DNA from: JBJKPP01 sp046706145 | Lineage (GTDB): Bacteria; Bacteroidota; Ignavibacteria; Ignavibacteriales; Ignavibacteriaceae | NCBI GenBank assembly: GCA_046706145.1 | Contig: JBJKPP010000146.1 | Location: 1 to 12,089, forward strand | Reading direction: 5' to 3' | Length of the DNA stretch: 12,089 nucleotides | Part shown: positions 1-6,820 of the stretch, one piece after another | Position numbering within the stretch: position 1 is the stretch's first letter | Layout of the letters: each line of letters begins with the position of its first letter | Notes under the pieces: model-generated | Database searches by the model: none | The model's input: only the letters and a program-made list of their open reading frames with translations | Told to the model about the DNA's origin: nothing | Position numbers and translations under genes: made by a program

Positions 1-148
1 TGTATCTTCCGCTTCTCGGATTAAAAAAGATAATTTTGTTCATCTCGGCTAAATTTAGTTCTATTTATTTAAAATAGTACTAATATTGTTCAATAAAAGG
101 ACAAATAGGAGTTCTTTCGGTTTTTACCCTCATAGCTTTGTTAATTAA

Positions 149-176
149 TTGAAATTTTAATATTAACTTATATTAT
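149..176 (+). promoter_or_regulatory. Candidate promoter for the methyltransferase-amidohydrolase unit
   Basis: TTGAAA at 149-154 and TATTAT at 171-176 are separated by 16 bases. Each differs from the sigma-70 consensus by one base. Transcription would begin near 183, just ahead of the first gene. The stretch is very AT-rich, so chance matches are likely, and this lineage may use a different -10 consensus (TAnnTTTG in Bacteroidota), which is not seen here. Confidence 0.3.
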
Positions 177-196
177 AAAACTTTAGACATAAGAAT

Positions 197-946
197 GTGC
201 AAATAAAGAAACTCGCATACAATTTATTCCATCACACACCCAAACCGATGGACCCAGAAAGGGCCTATGACCTTTGGGCAAAAGAATATGACTCTGAAGA
301 AGATAACTTGGTTTTCTTCTTCGAAAATGAAATTCTTAATAACTTGTTAGAGAAAATTAACTTAAACGGCACGACTATTCTTGATTACGGATGTGGTACT
401 GGAAGAAACTGGGTAAGACTTCTAACATATAGTCCAAAAGAAATCGTTGGCTGTGATGTGTCTAAAGTAATGTTAGAACGACTCAAAAAAAAATTTCCAG
501 ATGCACAAACTTATTATTTAAGAAAAGATAAGTTTCCACCGATTTCTCCACGGTCCATGGATGTTATTTTTTCAACTTTGGTGATAGCGCAAATCGCAAA
601 TCTCAAAGAAATATTTTCTTATTGGGATAAACTTCTTAAACCAAACGGTAAAATTATTATAACTGACCTTCATCCAAAAATTTTAGCAGCAGGCGGAAAA
701 AGAACTTTTAAGGTAAATGGAAAAGAATATGAAATTAAAAATTACGAACATGGTCTCGAAGAAATCGAAAAAATATTCTCAACATTAGAGCTAAAAATCA
801 CAGAGACCCAAGAAAGATACATAAATGAAAATGTTATCGACTTCTACAAGCGGAAAAAGGCATTGCATATCTTTCAAAGATTCAAAGGACTTCCATTAGT
901 TTACGGCATGTTGATAGAAAAAGTTAGTGAAAAAGAGAGAAAATGA
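197..946 (+). CDS. Class I SAM-dependent methyltransferase
   Basis: This is a 249-residue soluble protein expected to transfer a methyl group from S-adenosylmethionine to an unidentified small molecule. The SAM-binding motif I, ILDYGCGTGR, lies at residues 61-70. The acidic residue ending strand beta-2 is D87 (VGCDVS), and the post-motif LKPNGKIIITD is at 147-157. The lysine- and aromatic-rich C-terminal third probably sets substrate choice and gives no hint of the substrate. The start used is GTG at 197. An in-frame ATG at 248 (residue 18, MDPERAYDLW) is a serious alternative, because the conserved fold begins there and no Shine-Dalgarno sequence favours the GTG. The stop codon overlaps the next gene's ATG (ATGA at 943-946), so the two are almost surely co-translated. 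The enzyme class is secure; the substrate is unknown. Confidence 0.85.
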   Translation: MQIKKLAYNLFHHTPKPMDPERAYDLWAKEYDSEEDNLVFFFENEILNNLLEKINLNGTTILDYGCGTGRNWVRLLTYSPKEIVGCDVSKVMLERLKKKFPDAQTYYLRKDKFPPISPRSMDVIFSTLVIAQIANLKEIFSYWDKLLKPNGKIIITDLHPKILAAGGKRTFKVNGKEYEIKNYEHGLEEIEKIFSTLELKITETQERYINENVIDFYKRKKALHIFQRFKGLPLVYGMLIEKVSEKERK

Positions 947-2103
947 TACTAAGAAATCTGGTAACTCCAGACAACCAGGACAATGTTTGGGTTAAAATTG
1001 AAGGAAATAAGATAAGTGACCTGGGAACTGGAGATAGTCCAAGCAAACAGATAGAAAACAACGTTATAGAATTTGAAAATGCCATTGTTTTCCCCGGATT
1101 AATCAATTCACATGACCACCTTGAATTTAATCTTTTTCCAAAACTTGGTAATAAAAAATATAGAGACTATGTAGAATGGGGAGAAGACATACACAAAGTA
1201 AACAAAAACATTATAGAAGAAATAAAACAAATTCCAGAAAATATTAGAACCGAGTACGGAATATATAAGAACTTATTGAACGGAGTAACAACGGTAATTC
1301 ACCACGGAGGAAAAGGAAATATCAACCGTCAATTAATTGACGTTTTTACAAATTACAATTATCTGCACTCTACAAAACTTGAAAAATATTGGAGGCTGAA
1401 GTTAAACCTAAAACTGAACCAACTTCCATTTCTTATTCACATAGGCGAAGGAACAAACAAAGAATCAGAGGCTGAAATAGATAACTTGATTCGTTGGAAC
1501 TTGTTTAAGAAAGAATTGATTGGAATACATGGAATAATGATGAATGAAAAACAAGCCGTAAATTTCAAAGCTCTAATTTGGTGTCCCGTTTCAAATGATT
1601 TCTTATATGGTGAGCAGCCTGCCATTGAAAAAATTAAGAGTAAAACCACAATATTGTTCGGTACAGATTCAAATGTGAGTGCCGATTGGAATCTGTGGCA
1701 TCATCTACGATTTGCAAAGAACCTGAGAAAATTGAGCGAAAAAGAATTATTTGAAACCCTAACATCCATGGCAGCTAAGGTGTGGAAGTTAAAAGATAAA
1801 GGTTTCATAGCAAAAAGATTTCGGGCTGACATTGTGATTGCAAGAAGTAAAGACAAATACGATTTTCTTCATACTTTCTATGAAACGAATCATGAAGATA
1901 TTTTAATGATAATTAAAGATGGAAAAGTTGTTCTTTTCGATTCTTCAATGAAAAACCAACTTACAGGAACAAGTATAGATTTTACAGAATATTCCGAAAT
2001 CAAAATCAATAAGAACAACAAGTTTGTTAAGGGTAGAATTGATGAGTTGTGTAAAAAGATAAAATCTTATAGTTCGAATGTCTCTTTTCCTTTTGAATAT
2101 TAA
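943..2103 (+). CDS. Amidohydrolase-family metal-dependent hydrolase, deaminase-like
   Basis: This 386-residue cytoplasmic enzyme has the amidohydrolase TIM-barrel fold. The metal-binding HxH is H57-D58-H59 in GLINSHDHLE, just after the N-terminal beta-sandwich segment. Further ligand and catalytic candidates follow in family order: H166 and E169 (HIGEG), H196 (GIHG) and D242 (FGTDS). The H..E, H, D order with no obvious carboxylated lysine matches the subtype that includes SAH/MTA, guanine and chlorohydrolase-type deaminases, so hydrolytic deamination of a heterocycle or amine is the best guess. The C-terminal ADIVIARSKD (residues 295-304) and IIKDGKVV (323-330) are the usual returning sandwich strands. 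At 386 residues it is slightly shorter than typical 400-450-residue relatives. The start ATG overlaps the methyltransferase stop, implying coupled translation and a shared pathway. The substrate cannot be read from sequence. Confidence 0.85.
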   Translation: MILRNLVTPDNQDNVWVKIEGNKISDLGTGDSPSKQIENNVIEFENAIVFPGLINSHDHLEFNLFPKLGNKKYRDYVEWGEDIHKVNKNIIEEIKQIPENIRTEYGIYKNLLNGVTTVIHHGGKGNINRQLIDVFTNYNYLHSTKLEKYWRLKLNLKLNQLPFLIHIGEGTNKESEAEIDNLIRWNLFKKELIGIHGIMMNEKQAVNFKALIWCPVSNDFLYGEQPAIEKIKSKTTILFGTDSNVSADWNLWHHLRFAKNLRKLSEKELFETLTSMAAKVWKLKDKGFIAKRFRADIVIARSKDKYDFLHTFYETNHEDILMIIKDGKVVLFDSSMKNQLTGTSIDFTEYSEIKINKNNKFVKGRIDELCKKIKSYSSNVSFPFEY

Positions 2104-2178
2104 AGTTTGCTTTGTGATTTTTAGTTTATTTTGTATTGTTGAAATTTTTTCAACCTCACCCATTCTACTCTTTACCAG

Positions 2179-2297
2179 AAACTGTGCAAAAGACTCAAAG
2201 ATGTCATTCCGGACTCGATCCGGAATCTCTCAATTGATTCAAATTCGCTACTATGAGATGCTGAAACAAGTTCAACATGACAATTTTCGCACAGTCT
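2179..2297. repeat. MITE-like palindromic repeat with nested hairpins
   Basis: This non-coding element lies in the convergent gap between the amidohydrolase and the GT4 gene. Three nested inverted repeats are visible. The outer one is ACTGTGC (2181-2187) with GCACAGT (2289-2295). The middle one is TGTCAT (2202-2207) with ATGACA (2277-2282). Two inner hairpins follow: ATTCCGGA (2206-2213) with TCCGGAAT (2219-2226), a perfect 8-bp stem, and TGCTGAA (2259-2265) with TTCAACA (2271-2277), 6 of 7 pairing. The flanks CTTTACCAG (2170-2178) and CCTTACTAG (2298-2306) match at 7 of 9 bases and could be a decayed target duplication. The layout resembles a non-autonomous mobile palindrome. In transcripts it could also act as a bidirectional terminator. 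Copy number cannot be judged from one window. Confidence 0.7.
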
Positions 2298-2302
2298 CCT
2301 TA

Positions 2303-3361
2303 CTAGGTAGAGAGCAACGGAATAGATAACTGGTTATACAAATCACCGTAAGATTCAACAGTTTTTGAAATGGGGAATAAGTTTTGTGGTGTGAAATCCT
2401 TTCCGTTCAATAGCAAATTTTTAACTGCTTCATAAAAATCTTCATCTTTTTCTGCAATAAACATTTTATTAGTTTTTAGAACACAGCCAACTTTTCTGCT
2501 TACAATATAGCAGCCAGCCGCCAATGCTTCGGTCATTACATAACCGAAAGATTCATAATTTGAAGTATGAAGAAGAATTTTACTATTCATCATATAAGAC
2601 AAGACATCTTCGCGGGGAATTTGTCCAACTAACTTTAGATTCTCTGCAAGATGAAAATCATCAATTAGATTTTGAAGTTCTCTTCTTAAATTTCCTTCAC
2701 CAATTATAATACAATTAATTTGGGGAAATTCATTTTTCAATTCATTTATTATTCTTACAAATTGTTCAAAATTCTTGACCTTAATTAATGACCCAACACC
2801 CAAAACATCTATCGTGCGAGAATTATTATCAACTGGAAATCGCTTAATTCCCCAAGGAATTATTCTATTAACTTCTAACCCAGTGGAATTTTTAAAATAC
2901 CCTGCTTGAAATTCTGAAACTGCAATTTTAGTTATGTTTTTTGAGGGAAGAATTTTCAAGTATTTGTTTTCAGGTTTTGCATCCTGGCCCATCATCGTAT
3001 TTAAGTGTTTAACTTTCAACAGACCTGCTATTATGTGGGCGACTAAAGCTGTTTCATTTAGCCAAAAACTGTGTACTATATTTACTCTACGACTACGATT
3101 AATCTTTAAAGAAAACCAAATTGCCTTCAACCAGTATATGCTTCTGAATGGTTGTTTCTTATTTTTCCCAGCACAGGGATAAACATTTATACTTTTCCAA
3201 TTATACTTTTCTTTTGAAAAAGGATAGTGAATACTAATCACAGAGACTTCAATATCTGGTATTTTTTGAAGTAGGCTATCAAAATATTCCTGCATTGGTG
3301 GGATACAATCCGTGTCTTTTTCGTCCTTAGGAAATCCAGGGGTTATGACCAGAACATGCAT
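2303..3361 (-). CDS. GT4-family (GT-B fold) glycosyltransferase
   Basis: This 352-residue protein is expected to transfer a sugar from a nucleotide donor to an acceptor in glycan assembly at the cytoplasmic face. The N-terminal Rossmann domain starts HVLVITPGFP (2-11). The C-terminal donor domain starts near residue 183, with VGSLIKVKNF (189-198), IIIGEGNLRREL (218-229) and the GT4 signature around HTSNYESFGYVMTEALAAG (265-283). The E-x7-E pair is E270 and E278. There is no transmembrane segment. The length is typical of short GT4 enzymes. It starts 9 bases after the upstream methyltransferase stops and lacks a Shine-Dalgarno sequence, so the two are likely one transcript. Its stop codon (2303-2305) lies inside the proposed flank of the palindromic repeat, so the extreme C-terminus may have been altered by insertion. 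Donor and acceptor are unknown. Confidence 0.85.
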   Translation of the reverse strand: MHVLVITPGFPKDEKDTDCIPPMQEYFDSLLQKIPDIEVSVISIHYPFSKEKYNWKSINVYPCAGKNKKQPFRSIYWLKAIWFSLKINRSRRVNIVHSFWLNETALVAHIIAGLLKVKHLNTMMGQDAKPENKYLKILPSKNITKIAVSEFQAGYFKNSTGLEVNRIIPWGIKRFPVDNNSRTIDVLGVGSLIKVKNFEQFVRIINELKNEFPQINCIIIGEGNLRRELQNLIDDFHLAENLKLVGQIPREDVLSYMMNSKILLHTSNYESFGYVMTEALAAGCYIVSRKVGCVLKTNKMFIAEKDEDFYEAVKNLLLNGKDFTPQNLFPISKTVESYGDLYNQLSIPLLST

Positions 3362-3370
3362 AATTAAAAT

Positions 3371-4183
3371 TTATTTCGGTCTATATTCAAAAGTAACTAT
3401 AAAGTGGTCTGCCCACCGGTTAAATGGAAAAACGTGGGAAAGTTTTTTATCAAGTCCGGTTAGTTTTCTATATAATTTTGGATACCGTTTTGGAAAATTT
3501 ATCATGTAAGGAGGCGGACTTATAAAAGCAAGTCCTTGTGCTTCAATCAATTTAAAATCTTGCCCCAAAGCTTTCACAACATTATTAATAGAATGATAAA
3601 AAGTTTCAAATTCTACTCCCTCGATGTTTGCAATTACTCCTTCTTTATGTAATCTTCTTGCTGCAGTGTTGAATTTACCTCTGAATACTAATGCTATCTC
3701 CCAAAGGCAAACCGGCGGCATGATAACAAGAGTAACTTTACCTTTTGAATTCAGAACATTTCTAAAATGTTTAGTAACTGTACTCAAATTGCTCACGCAG
3801 TTTAATCCACCAAAATTGGAAAATATATAATCAAAAGGGCCACTCTGAATTTTATCAAGTTCTGTAAACGAAAGCAGTTCAAAAGAAATTGCATCTTTTA
3901 AATTAAGCTTCTCTACTTTTAATCTTAACTTCTCGAGCATTCCTTCTGAAATATCAATTGCGTGAACATTGAAACCGTTTTGTGCTAAAAACACAGCATC
4001 CAAACCTGTCCCAGCATTTAGTTCCAGAATATTGTCACCTTTCTTTAAGTGGCGGAGAAAGTGCTCTCTTGTAACAGAACGCATCCATTTTAGAATATCA
4101 TTCCGTTCTTCATATTCATCAAAAATTTTTGACTGAAGTGAGAACGCTTTTTTAACGGATTCTAAATTTTGAGTCTCCAGCAA
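3371..4183 (-). CDS. Class I SAM-dependent methyltransferase
   Basis: This is a 270-residue soluble methyltransferase unlike the first one in the window. Motif I is ILELNAGTGLD (52-62), where asparagine replaces the more common glycine of the GxGxG run. D77 (AIDIS, 75-79) would hold the SAM ribose, and FDYIFSNFGGLNCV (117-130) is the motif IV region. The C-terminal half carries PPPYMINFPKRYPKLYRKL (223-241), likely substrate-binding. The start chosen is TTG at 4183, because no ATG occurs in frame until residue 34, which would remove a helix before motif I. A weak AAAGAGA precedes the TTG. The GT4 glycosyltransferase follows 9 bases downstream, suggesting that both act on the same glycan or glycolipid. 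A candidate promoter lies just upstream. The substrate is unknown. Confidence 0.82.
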   Translation of the reverse strand: MLETQNLESVKKAFSLQSKIFDEYEERNDILKWMRSVTREHFLRHLKKGDNILELNAGTGLDAVFLAQNGFNVHAIDISEGMLEKLRLKVEKLNLKDAISFELLSFTELDKIQSGPFDYIFSNFGGLNCVSNLSTVTKHFRNVLNSKGKVTLVIMPPVCLWEIALVFRGKFNTAARRLHKEGVIANIEGVEFETFYHSINNVVKALGQDFKLIEAQGLAFISPPPYMINFPKRYPKLYRKLTGLDKKLSHVFPFNRWADHFIVTFEYRPK

Positions 4184-4205
4184 GTTTTCTCTTTGACTGT
4201 TTTTA

Positions 4206-4234
4206 ATAATATGGGTAAAACTATTTTATGTTAA
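4206..4234 (-). promoter_or_regulatory. Candidate promoter for methyltransferase-GT4 unit
   Basis: Read on the minus strand, TTAACA (4234-4229) and TATTAT (4211-4206) are spaced by 17 bases. Each is one base from the sigma-70 consensus. Transcription would start near 4199, some 15 bases before the TTG start. The spacing and placement are good, but the composition is AT-rich and the lineage's promoter rules are uncertain. Confidence 0.38.
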
Positions 4235-4336
4235 AGTAATCTGAACGGACTGACTTAGCTAATACTGAGGGGCTCTAAGCCATAGTTTTTATTTCTAAGG
4301 TAATATAAAGGAAAATAAAATTGATTAAAATTTTTT

Positions 4337-4364
4337 TTGTGCTTAATTCTATTTGAGCTATAAT
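4337..4364 (+). promoter_or_regulatory. Candidate distal promoter for the Rieske gene
   Basis: A perfect TATAAT at 4359-4364 follows a poor -35 match (TTGTGC, 4337-4342) with a 16-base spacer. It would give a leader of about 150 bases for the Rieske gene. It competes with a nearer candidate at 4452-4479. Confidence 0.25.
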
Positions 4365-4438
4365 AACCTTAGGCAAGAATCACACGGATGAATTTATAAC
4401 ACGAAGTTAGAATTTGTTTTTAAGCGGTCAATATTTAC

Positions 4439-4466
4439 TGCATGGCACTCTTTGTCCCTTGCATGG
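4439..4466 (+). repeat. Direct repeat TGCATGG, 21-bp period
   Basis: TGCATGG occurs at 4439-4445 and again at 4460-4466, 21 bases apart, which is two helical turns. The second copy lies within the spacer of the proximal promoter candidate. The phasing fits a pair of half-sites for a regulator of the Rieske gene, but two heptamers can arise by chance. Confidence 0.3.
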
Positions 4467-4479
4467 TTAACACTATAAA
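4452..4479 (+). promoter_or_regulatory. Candidate proximal promoter for the Rieske gene
   Basis: TTGTCC (4452-4457) and TATAAA (4474-4479) are separated by 16 bases. The predicted start near 4486 leaves a leader of roughly 34 bases. The -35 match is only moderate. Confidence 0.27.
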
Positions 4480-4504
4480 AATAAGTTAAAAAACAATTTT
4501 TCAT

Positions 4505-4512
4505 AAAGGAGG
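4505..4512 (+). promoter_or_regulatory. Strong Shine-Dalgarno of the Rieske gene
   Basis: AAAGGAGG ends 7 bases before the ATG at 4520 and fixes that start. It is nearly a full anti-Shine-Dalgarno match, unlike most other genes in the window, which have weak or no such sequence. This suggests high translation of the Rieske protein or a different origin. Confidence 0.85.
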
Positions 4513-4519
4513 AAATTAG

Positions 4520-5005
4520 ATGAAACTGGAGAGACGGGAATTTTTTATTACCCTAACAAGAAGATTATCCTTACTGGCATTCCCTGGTTTATTAGCTTCT
4601 TTCTTAGAGAGCTGTTCGAGCAATAATAATCCCGTAAGCGCTAGCTCCGGTACATCTTCACTGACAACGATAAATGGCAGTTATCAGAACGGGACAGTTA
4701 GCATTCCGGTCAGTTCATCTTCTCCTCTTGCTGCAAGTGGCAGTGCTGCACAAATAAAATCCTCCAATGGGTACTTACTTGTTGACCGGCAATCAAATAA
4801 TACATTTAATGCAATGTCAGCGATCTGCACACACCAGGGTTGTCTTATCGGGTTATTTGATTCAAGCAAAAACCAATTTGTTTGTGGATGTCACGGCTCT
4901 AGATTCAGCGCTACAGGTTCAGTTGTACAGGGACCAGCAGGTTCTCCTCTACCAACCTATAAAACAAATTTTGCGAATAACCAGCTTAATATTCAAGTAG
5001 GATAA
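4520..5005 (+). CDS. Exported Rieske 2Fe-2S protein, probable Tat-exported lipoprotein
   Basis: This 161-residue electron carrier has a cluster of the high-potential (bc1/b6f) type. CTHQGC (103-108) and CGCHGS (122-127) supply the iron ligands C103, H105, C122 and H125. C108 and C124 can form the stabilising disulfide that marks high-potential Rieske proteins and is usually absent from dioxygenase ferredoxins. The N-terminus has RREFF (5-9), a twin-arginine-like motif, then a hydrophobic stretch (17-29) and C32 in FLESC, a possible lipobox with an unusual glutamate at -2. A Ser/Gly-rich linker (33-75) precedes the Rieske fold. The signal suggests folding with the cluster in the cytoplasm, Tat export and membrane anchoring. 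No cytochrome b, cytochrome c or oxidase gene adjoins it, so its partner is unknown. The gene appears monocistronic. Confidence 0.88.
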   Translation: MKLERREFFITLTRRLSLLAFPGLLASFLESCSSNNNPVSASSGTSSLTTINGSYQNGTVSIPVSSSSPLAASGSAAQIKSSNGYLLVDRQSNNTFNAMSAICTHQGCLIGLFDSSKNQFVCGCHGSRFSATGSVVQGPAGSPLPTYKTNFANNQLNIQVG

Positions 5006-5007
5006 AT

Positions 5008-5030
5008 AGAATTATCAACTAAGTAATTCT
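5008..5030 (+). terminator. Weak hairpin after the Rieske gene
   Basis: AGAATTA (5008-5014) pairs perfectly with TAATTCT (5024-5030) across a 9-base loop, starting 3 bases after the stop codon. The stem is AT-rich and no strong U-run follows, so termination would be inefficient. It may equally be a chance palindrome. Confidence 0.27.
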
Positions 5031-5212
5031 CTTGTATTTCAAACAAATTTTTTAATGTGAATCAACCTAATTTAGTTCGCTCGTCATTCTTGGACTAAGC
5101 TATTTGGTAGCTGGAACTTATTGTAAAGGGGGATAATTTCAAATGGGACGAGGGGGACTATCAGAATACTTAAACCTAAATCAATAAATTATAAAAAATA
5201 AAATGGAAAGGG

Positions 5213-5291
5213 CACTTTATAGAGTCACTTTCAATATTATGAATTGTAGTTTTTCTTGTCTAATATTTAAAGTGAATATAGACACTTTATA
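5213..5291. repeat. CACTTT motif array and inverted repeat upstream of the GT-C gene
   Basis: CACTTTATA occurs at 5213-5221 and again at 5283-5291. Between them, CACTTTCAATATT (5226-5238) faces AATATTTAAAGTG (5262-5274), an inverted repeat matching at 12 of 13 positions with a 23-base loop. Four CACTTT/AAAGTG hexamers in 79 bases end 23 bases before the ATG at 5315. This could be an operator cluster or a leader-RNA hairpin controlling the glycosyltransferase gene. Confidence 0.45.
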
Positions 5292-5314
5292 AATTCATTA
5301 AAAAAGTTATCTTG

Positions 5315-6781
5315 ATGAATTCGAAAAAAGGTCACGGTTTCATTCTTAAGAAAGGGGCTTCTGAAACATTTCTATACCTGTTGATGCTTGTAATTCTTAT
5401 TGCCGTTTTGATTATTACGCGCTTCAATGGATTGTATGGTCAAGATGCCTTCGAGTACGCTAGATACACAAATAGACTTAGCATATTTTTGCACAAGGGA
5501 ACAGATCCCGGAAAATTTTATTGGCCAGTTGGATATCCACTCATTTCTTCGATAGTGAATTTGGTCTTAAACAATTATGTGCTTTCGTTACAGGTAGTGT
5601 CGATGGTATCGTTTGTACTGTCTGCTCTCTATTTGAATAGATTGTTGCACTTAATTAATGGCAATGAGCGAAAAGACACGATTTATTTCGTTCTCATCTT
5701 CTTTTTTTTCTCCCCGTACATGTTTCGATCGGCTTTCCTGGTTATGTCAGAATCGTTATCTGTATTGTGCCTAACGGGGGCTTTTTATCATGTTTTCAGT
5801 TATGCCAAAAGCAAACACTTAAAGGATTTTTCTCTTGCAACATTGTTCATTTTGTTTTCAATCATCACGAGGTATGCTGATTTTGTTATTGTTCTTATCC
5901 CATCGATTTATCTGCTTGTATTATTCATTAAAAATTTTAATTATAAAGGCTTACTTATTGGGTCGGCAATTTTAGCACTAACCGTACTACCTCACATAAT
6001 TATTTATCAAAGCAGGGCGATGAATTTCCTTGGACACGAGTGGCTTAGAGAATGGTCGTTTAATAATTATTTTTTGCATTCATTTCATACTGCGGACGGC
6101 TATGAGACTTACCCGATATTCAACTTTCTGTACCCACTCTTAAGTTTTGTACATCCGGCATTTATTATTTGTGGACTATTGTTCCTTGTTTGTTTGAGGA
6201 AAAAATACTTTGATAATCCTTTTTATATAATAGTAATTTCCTCTCTGTTGCTGTATTTCTTGTTTTTATCAGGCATTCCTTACCAAAATCTTCGTTTCCT
6301 GATCCCATCATTCCCGCTGGTTCTTTTGTTGCTTTTCTCTGGATTTTGCTGGCTAAAAAATAACTTGATTAAAAATAAATTTTCAACATGTTTACTTGTT
6401 TTGTTAATTGGTGTACAATGTGCGCTAATCTATAAATACTCGATAGGCATTTATAACTTGAATACGTTCCAAAAAAGAGTTGCAACCAAAGTGGTCACGC
6501 TTGATACAAGCAAGACCATATACACATTTTATCTCGTAAGCTCATTGAAATACTACGGGGTTAAAAACAATATTGTCAATTTATATGATGGTAAAATAAA
6601 GGCAGTACCGCCTGGTTCGTATGTTCTGTTTGATGAAAACGAATTCAAGAAACAATGGAAAAACAAACTTCCGATGATCAATTGGGAATTCATTAAGTCT
6701 AATTATAAGCTTAAAGTAATTTATAAATTTCCCGATATGTTACAGCAGAATGGCTGGGCTCTTTACCAGACTGTGAAATGA
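5315..6781 (+). CDS. Multi-membrane GT-C glycosyltransferase, family 39-like
   Basis: This 488-residue integral membrane protein probably transfers a sugar from a polyprenyl-phosphate donor at the outer face of the inner membrane. A first hydrophobic helix (about 18-36) leads to a loop with GQDAFEYARY (42-51). The acidic D44 and E47 sit where the catalytic acidic motif of GT39/PMT-like enzymes is found. About nine to eleven hydrophobic segments follow up to about residue 385, then a soluble C-terminal tail of roughly 100 residues. The length is typical of bacterial family members. ATG at 5315 is preferred; TTG at 5312 directly before it would add one residue. The gene stands alone, facing a methyltransferase gene tail to tail with a 39-base gap. 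Family-level assignment rests on topology and the loop motif; donor and acceptor are unknown. Confidence 0.7.
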   Translation: MNSKKGHGFILKKGASETFLYLLMLVILIAVLIITRFNGLYGQDAFEYARYTNRLSIFLHKGTDPGKFYWPVGYPLISSIVNLVLNNYVLSLQVVSMVSFVLSALYLNRLLHLINGNERKDTIYFVLIFFFFSPYMFRSAFLVMSESLSVLCLTGAFYHVFSYAKSKHLKDFSLATLFILFSIITRYADFVIVLIPSIYLLVLFIKNFNYKGLLIGSAILALTVLPHIIIYQSRAMNFLGHEWLREWSFNNYFLHSFHTADGYETYPIFNFLYPLLSFVHPAFIICGLLFLVCLRKKYFDNPFYIIVISSLLLYFLFLSGIPYQNLRFLIPSFPLVLLLLFSGFCWLKNNLIKNKFSTCLLVLLIGVQCALIYKYSIGIYNLNTFQKRVATKVVTLDTSKTIYTFYLVSSLKYYGVKNNIVNLYDGKIKAVPPGSYVLFDENEFKKQWKNKLPMINWEFIKSNYKLKVIYKFPDMLQQNGWALYQTVK

Positions 6782-6820
6782 TTGATTACAAGAGGTTAGA
6801 CAGTGTTGCTTATTCTGAAA

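Larger units (their letters stand above)
4184..4519. other. Divergent intergenic region between methyltransferase and Rieske genes
   Basis: This 336-base AT-rich spacer holds no convincing small gene. It should carry the promoters for both divergent units. Candidates are listed separately: one on the minus strand near the methyltransferase and two on the plus strand toward the Rieske gene, together with a direct heptamer repeat and the Rieske ribosome binding site. Short imperfect palindromes around 4252-4282 (CTTAG with CTAAG) are too weak to call. Confidence 0.6.
5006..5314. other. Intergenic region between Rieske and GT-C genes
   Basis: This 309-base non-coding stretch holds a weak hairpin after the Rieske gene (5008-5030), a purine-rich run with GGGGG around 5127-5156, and an array of CACTTT motifs just ahead of the next gene (5213-5291). 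A 14-residue ORF at 5143-5187 is too short to support. No RNA gene is recognised. Confidence 0.6.

Noticed and set aside
3..77. Open frames entering from the left edge (stop at 75-77 in one frame, 50-52 in another)
   Set aside because: 24 and 16 codons are too few to tell the tail of an upstream gene from chance.
2078..2329. 83-codon plus-strand frame across the palindromic repeat
   Set aside because: It overlaps the end of the amidohydrolase and runs through the repeat into the GT4 gene. Its product matches no family I recognise, and the palindrome explains its openness.
4443..4462. TGGCAC followed by TTGC, resembling a sigma-54 promoter
   Set aside because: The gap between the elements is 10 bases rather than the required 5, so the -24 and -12 elements are out of phase.
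5143..5187. 14-residue ORF preceded by AAAGGGGG
   Set aside because: It is too short, the purine run is too far from the ATG, and there is no protein-like composition.
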